Virus record (IMG/VR): IMGVR_UViG_3300034407_003109
Span: 1 to 42,360 of that record
DNA: 42,360 bases
Source of the DNA: a virus
Direction: 5' to 3' (one strand)
The position numbers and the translations under genes were made by a program. Below, in pieces: positions 25,973-33,591 of the stretch. The notes beneath the pieces were generated by a model. The model had not been told where the DNA came from. It made no database searches and was given only the letters and a program-made list of their open reading frames with translations. Position 1 is the stretch's first letter. Every line of letters begins with the position of its first letter.

Positions 25973-27670
25973 TTACTTCTTCCCTTTTGATTGATTCTGT
26001 TGAAGTGCTTTTATTCTTTCAATCCTCTTCTGTTCCCATGCATTACGTTTGTTGCACATACCAACCATTTGATCATACGCTATATCAAAATTAAATTCTT
26101 GCCTACCAGAGTTGCCAGTAAACACAGCAGAAGATTCATTGAAATACATTCCACCAGTAGAAGCTGTAGAGGATCTATACATGAGATCTCTAGTCAATCT
26201 AGATTCGAAATAAGAATTTAACTTAGATGAATCACCAAGCACATTACTAATAAGAAATCTTGCTAAATCTCCGTGACCAGCTTGTGCCGATTCGGGTTTT
26301 GGTTGTGGATTATGCATACGTGGTTGCGAACCCCACGTCGCCTCTATAGGAAGAATATCTACACTGTCAAAGTATTTCTCCCACACTCCACCGCTTAAAT
26401 TCCATTGAAAGTGCTTTTCAAAGTTTTTACGTGTGCGGTTACCTTCTTCAATTCGTTCTTGGTCAGACTTGCTAAAGAATTCCGCAAACATTGTAGCGGC
26501 GAGGTCATTGTCAGGCACTGCTCGTAAACATCCCGTTTCTAATTCTTTGTACAAGGCTTTTGGTTTAATCGGATACCCTTCAAGCTTTCTAACTTCGCTT
26601 TCCATTGCAGAGTAATCAGTAGCACAAACCGGTATACCGCAAGCGGCAGCTTCCACAATAGGTAACCCAAATCCTTCAGAATTCGCATATTGAACATAAA
26701 GATCAAACCAATTAATGACTGTAGAAAGGTCTTCATACGATAGGCCGTTTTTAACATTTGATAACGTTGATCCCCATTGACCAGTATAGGGCGACTGTGC
26801 AACAGAACCCTTAAATACAGAAGGAAATGGCTTTTTAGTTTCTGGACAAATATATGTGAACAATACATGAGAAGCAATTTCATATTGTTGCAATAACTCT
26901 GGAATATCCCACCCTAAGTCAGGATAAGAAGTGTGACAGTATAGATAGTAATTCTTATCTTCTTGTTGGTCTAAGAATTTTCTAAATGCTTCGAACAGAT
27001 CAGGATACAATTTTCTACGTTGATTACGCATAACTGTACCAATAATCTTAGCATCTGGATCTATACCATAATTTTGCCTACTAGCTTTTCTTTGTTCTTG
27101 AGTCATTGGTTGATAGGCAGGATGTGCGGATGGTGGAGCCGAGCCAATGTACTTAATTTTTCCACCAGACTGATCAGTTAGTACTTCTCCAGCCCAATCA
27201 GAATATGAAAGACAAGCATCTGTTGTGGAGTATGTAGCTATCCATTGTCTTGCTTGTGGTCTAGCGTCAACTGTGGGCATTAAAGCCCATTTGAAATACG
27301 GTCTAAATGGTGACCGTTCAATATGATCAACCATCCAGAAGTCACGAATGTCACATACAATATCCGGTAAGAAATCCAAACAGACATGTTCAAATAACCA
27401 TTCACCAAATTGATTGTTAGGACTTGAATGATAAGCATCAATCTGTTCTGGCGAAGCCTTTGGTTCACAGCTTTGATTTGGCATCACCCCGTAGTATTTC
27501 CACGGAATATTAGCAGCACGCGAATCATTCATCTCCCCGTAGGAAGCCATTTCTGCTAGATCATATTTGCCGGTTGAGTGTAGGTAATTTAATATCTCAC
27601 GGGTATATGTAGCATAACCGGTATTTAGAAATGTAGCTTCACTGCAAAATAAGATTCTCTTTTTTCTCAT
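25973..27670 (-). CDS. GT4 glycosyltransferase with C-terminal extension
   Basis: A 565-residue protein from ATG 27670, preceded by GAGAGGAAT; an upstream TTG at 27685 is less likely. The GT-B core shows RILFCSEATFLNTGYATYTR at the start, GTVMRNQRRKLYPDLFEAF, and NSEGFGLPIVEAAACGIPV with CATDYSAM at the donor site. About 130 residues after the core (from SVDILPIEATW) have no clear counterpart in ordinary GT4 enzymes. They end in a basic, helical tail. It is the first gene of the glycan block in transcription order, 11 bases after SSB. Confidence 0.8.
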   Translation of the reverse strand: MRKKRILFCSEATFLNTGYATYTREILNYLHSTGKYDLAEMASYGEMNDSRAANIPWKYYGVMPNQSCEPKASPEQIDAYHSSPNNQFGEWLFEHVCLDFLPDIVCDIRDFWMVDHIERSPFRPYFKWALMPTVDARPQARQWIATYSTTDACLSYSDWAGEVLTDQSGGKIKYIGSAPPSAHPAYQPMTQEQRKASRQNYGIDPDAKIIGTVMRNQRRKLYPDLFEAFRKFLDQQEDKNYYLYCHTSYPDLGWDIPELLQQYEIASHVLFTYICPETKKPFPSVFKGSVAQSPYTGQWGSTLSNVKNGLSYEDLSTVINWFDLYVQYANSEGFGLPIVEAAACGIPVCATDYSAMESEVRKLEGYPIKPKALYKELETGCLRAVPDNDLAATMFAEFFSKSDQERIEEGNRTRKNFEKHFQWNLSGGVWEKYFDSVDILPIEATWGSQPRMHNPQPKPESAQAGHGDLARFLISNVLGDSSKLNSYFESRLTRDLMYRSSTASTGGMYFNESSAVFTGNSGRQEFNFDIAYDQMVGMCNKRNAWEQKRIERIKALQQNQSKGKK

Positions 27671-27681
27671 TCCTATTCCTC

Positions 27682-27993
27682 TCAATCATGATCCAAACAT
27701 GGCAAATCAAATTCATTGATTCTGAATATAATCAATTCTTCGTCATCTTTTACATTCTTGGCCGTAGCATTGACGGTAATCTGTGTACCTTCTTCTGCTA
27801 ATGAAGCAATGGTTTCTGCACCAGTATGCCAAGCTTCACAATAAATATACACAGGTGTTTTACTTTTTTCTCCACCGTGCTTGGTTTTACGATAATTATA
27901 AACTACTAATTTAAGATCAAGGTAACTGACTCCATCCACCTTGTCTAGAATTGGTTCTTCAGCTAAATAGCCGGTAAATATACAATTGTTCAT
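27682..27993 (-). CDS. ssb: Single-stranded DNA-binding protein
   Basis: A 103-residue OB-fold protein of the bacterial SSB type. It starts NNCIFTGYLAEEPILD, with strands SYLDLKLVVYN, VYIYCEAWH and EGTQITVNATAKN. It lacks the flexible acidic tail ending in DDIPF of cellular SSB, though the C-terminus ends acidic (CLDHD). It would coat single strands at the phage fork. It lies 9 bases after the polymerase C-half gene. Confidence 0.82.
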   Translation of the reverse strand: MNNCIFTGYLAEEPILDKVDGVSYLDLKLVVYNYRKTKHGGEKSKTPVYIYCEAWHTGAETIASLAEEGTQITVNATAKNVKDDEELIIFRINEFDLPCLDHD

Positions 27994-28002
27994 TTTTCTC
28001 CC

Positions 28003-29562
28003 TTAAATTTCATGTATTTTTTCAATAATAAAAGTATTGTCTTTTTCTACGTTGCCATACAACAAGAGGTTGTTACCTTCGAATAAAATAAAATGATATT
28101 TCTCTCTTGTCTCTGGAAATATAATAACATTATCAAGCGATGCCGTACCGTCCTCAATGGTAAGAAAAGACATTAGCTTACCCTTGTTTTTCCCTTCCTT
28201 CTTAATTTTGTAATCATTGATGCGGTTTATATTGGCAGCAACAATAATATCCTTACCCTTTTTTCCATCTACAATATTTTTACAAGTGGTATTTGAAGAC
28301 GAGATGTCCGAAGCCTCAATCTTTGACAATGAAATTGGACACCCAAGAAACCTAGTTTCCTGCTCTACAATCCATACAGGATCATCCGAGAGATCATAGG
28401 GCGGATCGTTTAATACCTGTATCTCACTTTCAACAGCTTGTTGTCTACTATAGCTATGTGTTCCCCCACCAGTCTTCTTTGTTGGTGCTAAACTTTTAAA
28501 TGATGCAGCCAAGCTTGACCATCGTTTTTCAGGATAATTCTTTTCAACCCATTTTGTTTCACCCTTGGTCAACTCTCTGAAGCTAGCATACTCATGCAAC
28601 GCCTTAGTTCTAGAAACGCCAGTCTTCTTCGTGGAAAAGAAACCTATTGAACACAAAGATTTAAATGCTGTTTTATTAATCTTATCGGACAGATGAATCA
28701 ATATATCCATCCAGCTAAAGTTCTTCGCCGGTTTTTGTAACTTTTCTTCAACATCTCTAATGGCAGCGATGACTTTATCGCCAGTAACACCCGTCAAGGA
28801 CTTGATATCCTTAACGCCAAAGTAAATATCCCCATTGTGAATATTGAATTTACTATCAAAGTTTGTCAGGTCAGGTAATTTGATATTGATATCAAAAATC
28901 CTGGCTTCTGAAACTAATTCATATATTTCTTCGTGGGGATCTTGTTTCTCTGACGCATAAAAAAATGACGCCAGAAAGAATTCTAAAGTATGATTTGCTT
29001 TATACCATGCACTCTGATATGCATTAATTGCATACGAAATTCCATGCGACTTATTAAAAAGATACCTAGCAGATTTTTCAATCCAGCTAAATATCTCATC
29101 AGCAGAATCTTTATCTACTGACCCTACTTTTTCACAACCCGCAATAAATTTTAGGCGGATCTTCTTCATCAAGTCAGACTTTTTCTTACCAATAGCTTTT
29201 CTAAGATCATCTGCTTCCTGTAGGCTAAATCCAGCCAGTTCAGTAGATATAATCATAGCCTGTTCTTGATAGATCAAGATACCCTGTGTATCACTTAGTA
29301 TCTTTTCTAGAGCTTCATGAATATATGTTACATCTTCTCTCTTGTGTTTTCTGTCAACAAAGTGCATAGCCAAACTCGTACCATCCAACATAGCATTTAA
29401 CACACCAGGACGAATGATACTAATCAATGCAGACAGTTCTTCAATACTATGAGGCTCTAGCTTTTTAGACCACGAGCGACCTAACTGACTTTCCAATTGG
29501 AAGATACCCTTGGTAAGTCCGTCTTTGAAGAGTTTCCAAGACTTATCGTCATTGTAATTCAA
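28003..29562 (-). CDS. dnaE: DNA polymerase III alpha, C-terminal half (fingers to OB fold)
   Basis: A 519-residue protein equivalent to E. coli DnaE from just after the third palm aspartate onwards. It contains GIFQLES, SIIRPGVLNAMLDG, DTQGILIYQEQAM, DDLRKAIGKKK and LFNKSHGISYAINAYQ of the fingers, then a helix-hairpin region, and ends in an OB fold (IIVAANINRI, FLTIEDGTASLDNVI). No QxxLF-like clamp motif was seen, and nothing follows the OB fold where cellular DnaE has its tau-binding domain. It starts at TTG 29562, overlapping the DnaQ stop (TTGA), with GGGGA upstream. It must pair with the N-half at 30226-31776. Confidence 0.88.
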   Translation of the reverse strand: MNYNDDKSWKLFKDGLTKGIFQLESQLGRSWSKKLEPHSIEELSALISIIRPGVLNAMLDGTSLAMHFVDRKHKREDVTYIHEALEKILSDTQGILIYQEQAMIISTELAGFSLQEADDLRKAIGKKKSDLMKKIRLKFIAGCEKVGSVDKDSADEIFSWIEKSARYLFNKSHGISYAINAYQSAWYKANHTLEFFLASFFYASEKQDPHEEIYELVSEARIFDINIKLPDLTNFDSKFNIHNGDIYFGVKDIKSLTGVTGDKVIAAIRDVEEKLQKPAKNFSWMDILIHLSDKINKTAFKSLCSIGFFSTKKTGVSRTKALHEYASFRELTKGETKWVEKNYPEKRWSSLAASFKSLAPTKKTGGGTHSYSRQQAVESEIQVLNDPPYDLSDDPVWIVEQETRFLGCPISLSKIEASDISSSNTTCKNIVDGKKGKDIIVAANINRINDYKIKKEGKNKGKLMSFLTIEDGTASLDNVIIFPETREKYHFILFEGNNLLLYGNVEKDNTFIIEKIHEI

Positions 29563-30233
29563 ATGTACAATTCCCCATTTGCAAAAGTTTTATCAATTTT
29601 CAAATTACGATAAACAGCACGATGAGTTTTCATAAACTTAATCATAATGTTAGCAGTATCCTTCACGTCCTGCAAGGCGTCATGGGCATTTTCTGAAGAT
29701 AATCCCATTCTTTCCCGAAGCGAGTCCATACTGATAGATTTTACATCTGGATCTCCTTCTGTCCACATCCATACATTATCCATTACATCAATCTTATAGA
29801 CCTTGGAGAACAATTGCTGCTCTCCCCTTTTTGCATCCCAAGGCCCGAATTCCTTACAGAGACGGTTAATGATCTTCATGTCATACCCGATGATATTAAA
29901 ACCGGCGGGAATAGGAGCAAAGAAAGGAGTTCCTTTCCAGTTATACTTATCAACAAAAGCTGTAAACTTTTTCCAAACGGTTTTCAATTGAGGTGCCTTA
30001 GCAATCTGTTCTCTTGTTTTACCTGTAACCTTCAATGCACCTTCTTCAATTGGTCCGAGGCCAGCAGCAATGGCTTTTTCGTCATCAACTTCTGCACGGA
30101 TCTCACTATTAAATGTACCCTTTAATTTTAAGTTCCTTCCGTCTAATGCAATTGCAGCTATCTGTGTAGGTTGGCAAGTGTTCGCGTCACGACCGCCTGT
30201 TTCAAAGTCAAAGCAAATTATATCCCTATTCAT
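29559..30233 (-). CDS. dnaQ: DnaQ-like 3'-5' exonuclease (DEDDh)
   Basis: A 224-residue proofreading-type exonuclease. Catalytic residues are D9 and E11 in CFDFETGG, D118 in NIIGYDMK, and H184 with D189 in NAHDALQDV. VTGKTREQI is a family motif. It is larger than the E. coli epsilon catalytic core, with no clear clamp or alpha-binding tail. It lies between the two polymerase halves, overlapping the N-half stop by 8 bases and the C-half start by TTGA, so the three are likely made in similar amounts and act as one core. Confidence 0.88.
   Translation of the reverse strand: MNRDIICFDFETGGRDANTCQPTQIAAIALDGRNLKLKGTFNSEIRAEVDDEKAIAAGLGPIEEGALKVTGKTREQIAKAPQLKTVWKKFTAFVDKYNWKGTPFFAPIPAGFNIIGYDMKIINRLCKEFGPWDAKRGEQQLFSKVYKIDVMDNVWMWTEGDPDVKSISMDSLRERMGLSSENAHDALQDVKDTANIMIKFMKTHRAVYRNLKIDKTFANGELYI
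29560..29576 (-). promoter_or_regulatory. TTG start with TTGA overlap at the polymerase C-half
   Basis: GGGGA (29572-29576) is followed after 9 bases by TTG (29562-29560), which overlaps the exonuclease TGA stop. The frame is open about nine codons further upstream, but no ATG or GTG lies there and this TTG coincides with the coupling overlap. Confidence 0.65.
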
Positions 30234-31776
30234 TTATCAATTCCTCTACTTTCATAAATTTATCAAGTGTAGAAAGTCCTAAAACGTCAAATTTAACATG
30301 ACCAAGTGCTTCCAAGTCATCCATTTCTAGTGCGGCTATTTTTTCGCCACCACCTTTTGGATCAACCATGGGGCATACTTCTTCAAGTGGTTCTTTAGAT
30401 ATCACAACTCCAGCAGCATGTTTACCTTGGGTTTTAAATGTACCCTCTAAATCTATAGCTTGCTTGAAGTATTCTGCGTAATCGCCTCGCAATTCGCCTT
30501 CATCATCAATATAACAATAATCACGAAACTTCTCAGGCTCATTAATAAGAGACCATTTAATAATAGATCTCTCATCTTCGTGCATCTCTTGTAGTCCATC
30601 TGAAATGTCAGCCTCATTCCTTAACGGCTTAGTGATTTCATTCATAAGACCAAATCCACAAGCCTCATGAATCCTAAGAACTTCCTTTAAAGCAGATTTA
30701 CCCCTGAGCCTTCCAAAAGTTACCATCTGGCTAACGTTATTGTTCCCATATGTATCCTCAATATAACCAATGATCTCATCTCTTTTGTTGCTTGGTACAT
30801 CCATATCAATATCTGGTAGGGAAATATGATCACCAGTGTTTCTTCCGCTATTATAGAATCTTTCAAATAACAAATCGTACTGTATAGGATCAATCTTTGT
30901 AATTCCAAGCATATATGATATCAAACATCCTGCAGCACTACCTCTGCCGGGACCAGCAATCCATCCATTGTTGGTAACAAAATTAATAATGTCTTGTACA
31001 ATTAGAAAATAACCAAACAATTCTGCTTCATCAATTACATCAAACTCACGTAGAAACCTATGGTGATAACTATCTTTAGCCTCTTGGTCACCAACCTTAC
31101 CTTCTTTTACTAATATCTTTCTCCAACCGTCACGGCATAACTCTTTTAGGTATTCTTTTTCTGATTGACCATTAGGAGTTGGAAAAGTCGGAAGAACCGG
31201 CTTACTTAGAATATCATACTCCTCGCAATTATTATACACAGTTTCTAGAATTTCTGTGTTAAAACTTGCAGACTGTTCAGCATTTGACACAAAGTAATTA
31301 TCTTTTTCAAAGAATGCCTTGTTGTCAAAATCCTCCTTACTATTAAGTATTTTGTTCTGAATCTTAGGAAGAGTTGTCTTCATTCCAGAAGCAAGCATAA
31401 TCCTATGTAACTTAGCGTCTTTTATATCAACATAGTACATTGGATCAATTGAAGATTCACTGACGCGAATCAAGTCAGTCTCATCATGGATATTGTTGTT
31501 TGGATCTGAAACTATTTTAATAAGATCAAACCATCCTTTTTTATTCTTTGCGAACAATGCAAAACCATCAAAAGAACAACCGATTATAGGTTTGACACCA
31601 GCACTCTTACACTCCTGAAAGAATGAAACAGCACCAGACAAAGTCTTATAATCTGCTATACCACAAGCTTTATAGTTATTATCAACACACTTTTTAACCA
31701 GTTCCTTTGGTTTTGAATAACCTTTAAGCAATGAATAATGAGTATAGTTCCACAAAGGATACCAACCGCATTTCAT
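30226..31776 (-). CDS. dnaE: DNA polymerase III alpha, N-terminal half (PHP to palm)
   Basis: A 516-residue protein that stops cleanly with TAG after the palm. Catalytic aspartates are D322 and D324 in LPDIDMDV and D497 in HVKFDVLGL. GPGRGSAAGCLISYML and HAAGVVISKEPLEEV are family blocks. The PHP domain is about 85 residues shorter than in E. coli and its metal ligands are lost: the HxHxxYS start reads WNYTHYS, and the IxDH motif reads IADYK. Proofreading would then rest on the separate exonuclease. No intein N-fragment follows the last residues. ATG 31776 has AAAGGAA upstream. Confidence 0.9.
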   Translation of the reverse strand: MKCGWYPLWNYTHYSLLKGYSKPKELVKKCVDNNYKACGIADYKTLSGAVSFFQECKSAGVKPIIGCSFDGFALFAKNKKGWFDLIKIVSDPNNNIHDETDLIRVSESSIDPMYYVDIKDAKLHRIMLASGMKTTLPKIQNKILNSKEDFDNKAFFEKDNYFVSNAEQSASFNTEILETVYNNCEEYDILSKPVLPTFPTPNGQSEKEYLKELCRDGWRKILVKEGKVGDQEAKDSYHHRFLREFDVIDEAELFGYFLIVQDIINFVTNNGWIAGPGRGSAAGCLISYMLGITKIDPIQYDLLFERFYNSGRNTGDHISLPDIDMDVPSNKRDEIIGYIEDTYGNNNVSQMVTFGRLRGKSALKEVLRIHEACGFGLMNEITKPLRNEADISDGLQEMHEDERSIIKWSLINEPEKFRDYCYIDDEGELRGDYAEYFKQAIDLEGTFKTQGKHAAGVVISKEPLEEVCPMVDPKGGGEKIAALEMDDLEALGHVKFDVLGLSTLDKFMKVEELINE

Positions 31777-31802
31777 AATTACAACTTTCCTTTATCAATA
31801 GA

Positions 31803-32822
31803 TCAACCTGGAGCTTCATAATGTCCGATAGTAAAGTCTTTATGCTTCAAGTCTTGTGAAGCTTTACTAATTCCATGCTTGCCAATATAATCCTCAACAT
31901 ACTGACACATACTTTTACTAGAACCTTCCCAGTTGTTTTTACAGTAGTGGCAAAGTCTAGTACATTTAAAATTAGAACGGTTTTGCGATATAGGTCTTGG
32001 CTTAGTGTTTTTTCTTATCTGTAGAAATCTATTTTTCAACATATCCAGAAATTTAACTTTGTCACTATCATCCCAACACATGCTGTATGGACCACCATCT
32101 TTCACATAGAATATAGACATTATCACATTTTTATACTCTGGATACAAATTTGAGATAGCATAGTAATACAGTAACAGTTGTGGATCTTTACACAATTTGT
32201 CATATGTCTTTTTCTCACCAGTAGCCCAATCTTTTCTTTGACCAGTTTTCCAATCTATGACCTCTATTGTATCATCATCTATCGAAGTAACAAGGTCGAT
32301 TGTTCCTTTAATTGCTAAATTACCAGTAAGTTTTTTACCATCTACTTCGTATTCGTATTTGGCCCAATCTTCTTTTATTTCTATATCAAAATGCGGCTCT
32401 GGATTTAGGATCTGTCTAAGTCGAGGATCAAATTGTCCATTATTATGATCAAGTCCTAGCCATGTCAATCTAGATATCTCTTTGCGATCTGATGGAATCC
32501 ATTTATTAGGAGAATCCTTTCTGTATCCATCATAACTTAAATCCAACAATTCTTCAACAAAATCCTTCTCCATCAAACGATCTTTTTTGACCCTTACCTT
32601 CTTAATAACATCATCTGTTGTTTCCAAGAATTTTCTTCTAGGATTGTTCTGCTGAAAAAGTTTCAGATTCGCCAAGACCTCCATAACCTTATGAACCATT
32701 GTGCCACGCTCTGCCGCCTTGCCAGAATCCGATGGAAGTCCCAGTACATACGTCATGAAGTATTGCATTTGGCAAAATTCATAATTATTGTAGCTAGAAC
32801 TCCTAATGTAGGTTACTAACAT
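31803..32822 (-). CDS. PD-(D/E)XK nuclease with iron-sulfur-type cysteines
   Basis: A 339-residue RecB-family nuclease of the Cas4/AddB group. RGTMVHKVME (H44), G-T-I-D176, and VIDWKTG with D190 and K192 form the active site, and Q215 in PQLLLYY is motif QhxxY. C17 near the N-terminus and C287, C291, C294 and C306 near the C-terminus match the layout of nucleases in which a 4Fe-4S cluster ties the ends together. It probably trims DNA ends in recombination or replication. It lies between dNMP kinase and the polymerase. Confidence 0.8.
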   Translation of the reverse strand: MLVTYIRSSSYNNYEFCQMQYFMTYVLGLPSDSGKAAERGTMVHKVMEVLANLKLFQQNNPRRKFLETTDDVIKKVRVKKDRLMEKDFVEELLDLSYDGYRKDSPNKWIPSDRKEISRLTWLGLDHNNGQFDPRLRQILNPEPHFDIEIKEDWAKYEYEVDGKKLTGNLAIKGTIDLVTSIDDDTIEVIDWKTGQRKDWATGEKKTYDKLCKDPQLLLYYYAISNLYPEYKNVIMSIFYVKDGGPYSMCWDDSDKVKFLDMLKNRFLQIRKNTKPRPISQNRSNFKCTRLCHYCKNNWEGSSKSMCQYVEDYIGKHGISKASQDLKHKDFTIGHYEAPG

Positions 32823-32831
32823 ATACTATCC

Positions 32832-33590
32832 TTATTTTGTGTATGATTTAGTCCTTAACGCCTTGTATAATTTCTCTACACTTTTAGTTAAAGCATTCAG
32901 TGTTTTACCTTTACCTTCATTTATTAGAGTACCATCAAAATTATCGTGATCATAGTTTTCTGGAAGAAGAGTTACCTCACTAGCATGAGTGTCTTCAAAC
33001 ACAGCTCTTTTCATCCAGTACACATGTCCACTGTTGTCTTTTATGGACTGTACTTCATTAGGAAATCTAACATCAGCAATGATGGCTAATTGCGAATCCT
33101 CTTTTATAATTTTATTAATTGTTCCAGAGCACCAAACTGGTTCCCAGATTTTCCGCATAATATCTGTACCAAAATATTGAAGAAACTCACGAGCCGTCAT
33201 ACTGTCAACAAGTTTACTACTCCTCCATGTGGGCATATTACTCCATTTTAAATGTTTAATTTTTTGATTTTTATCTTTATTAGTTCCGTACACATTCTTA
33301 TGGGGAATATTAAACAACTCTGTAGCAATTGTTTTAAGGGGGTCTGCAAAGCTATAGCTCTTGACATAAGGCCACATCTCTTTTTCTGCAAATGTCACAA
33401 ACTCTTCGTCTTTCCTATTAATATCAAATACGCTCCACTCATTTATATCGGGAGTTTTAATCAATAGTTGACCTTCATCGCCTATTGAATAGTCAGATAT
33501 CATACCTCGTTCTTTAAGTACGATTCCATGCAAAATGTTACAGGTGGTACTTTTGCCGCTTTGTTTTAACCCTGCGAGACCGATAATCAT
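32832..33590 (-). CDS. Deoxynucleoside monophosphate kinase
   Basis: A 252-residue P-loop kinase similar to T4 gp1. The P-loop is GLKQSGKST near residue 7. YSFADPLKTIATELF, TAREFLQYFGTD and ADVRFPNEVQSI are typical of phage dNMP kinases. It phosphorylates dNMPs for phage DNA synthesis. It sits two bases after the primase stop. Confidence 0.8.
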   Translation of the reverse strand: MIIGLAGLKQSGKSTTCNILHGIVLKERGMISDYSIGDEGQLLIKTPDINEWSVFDINRKDEEFVTFAEKEMWPYVKSYSFADPLKTIATELFNIPHKNVYGTNKDKNQKIKHLKWSNMPTWRSSKLVDSMTAREFLQYFGTDIMRKIWEPVWCSGTINKIIKEDSQLAIIADVRFPNEVQSIKDNSGHVYWMKRAVFEDTHASEVTLLPENYDHDNFDGTLINEGKGKTLNALTKSVEKLYKALRTKSYTK

Positions 33591-33591
33591 C

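Larger units (their letters stand above)
1310..27670 (-). other. Glycan biosynthesis block in a phage genome
   Basis: About 26 kb of contiguous minus-strand genes for nucleotide-sugar synthesis, modification and transfer: three DegT-fold enzymes, three extended SDRs, two cupins, KdsA, NeuA-type and DapA-type enzymes, three methyltransferase-like proteins, two oxygenases and about a dozen glycosyltransferase-like proteins. It lies between SSB (27682-27993) and a nuclease plus possible recombination gene (1-1317). No repeat or tRNA was seen at either edge. Confidence 0.75.

Noticed and set aside
1755-27670. Ordinary bacterial O-antigen locus
   Set aside because: It is flanked directly on one strand by phage-type replication and recombination genes with no gap, and SSB and polymerase genes lead straight into it.
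25973-27685. TTG at 27685 as start of the large GT4 gene
   Set aside because: ATG 27670 has GAGAGGAAT at proper spacing, and the GT4 fold starts right there.
28003-31776. Split intein joining the two polymerase halves
   Set aside because: The N-half ends with a normal stop directly after VEELINE and the C-half has no Cys/Ser/Thr splice residue or intein block at its start. Each looks like a plain free chain.
28003-31776. Frameshift or mobile insertion making a broken dnaE pseudogene
   Set aside because: The break is at a domain boundary, the intervening gene is an intact exonuclease useful to the polymerase, and overlaps are neat. A decayed gene would not show all catalytic motifs intact.
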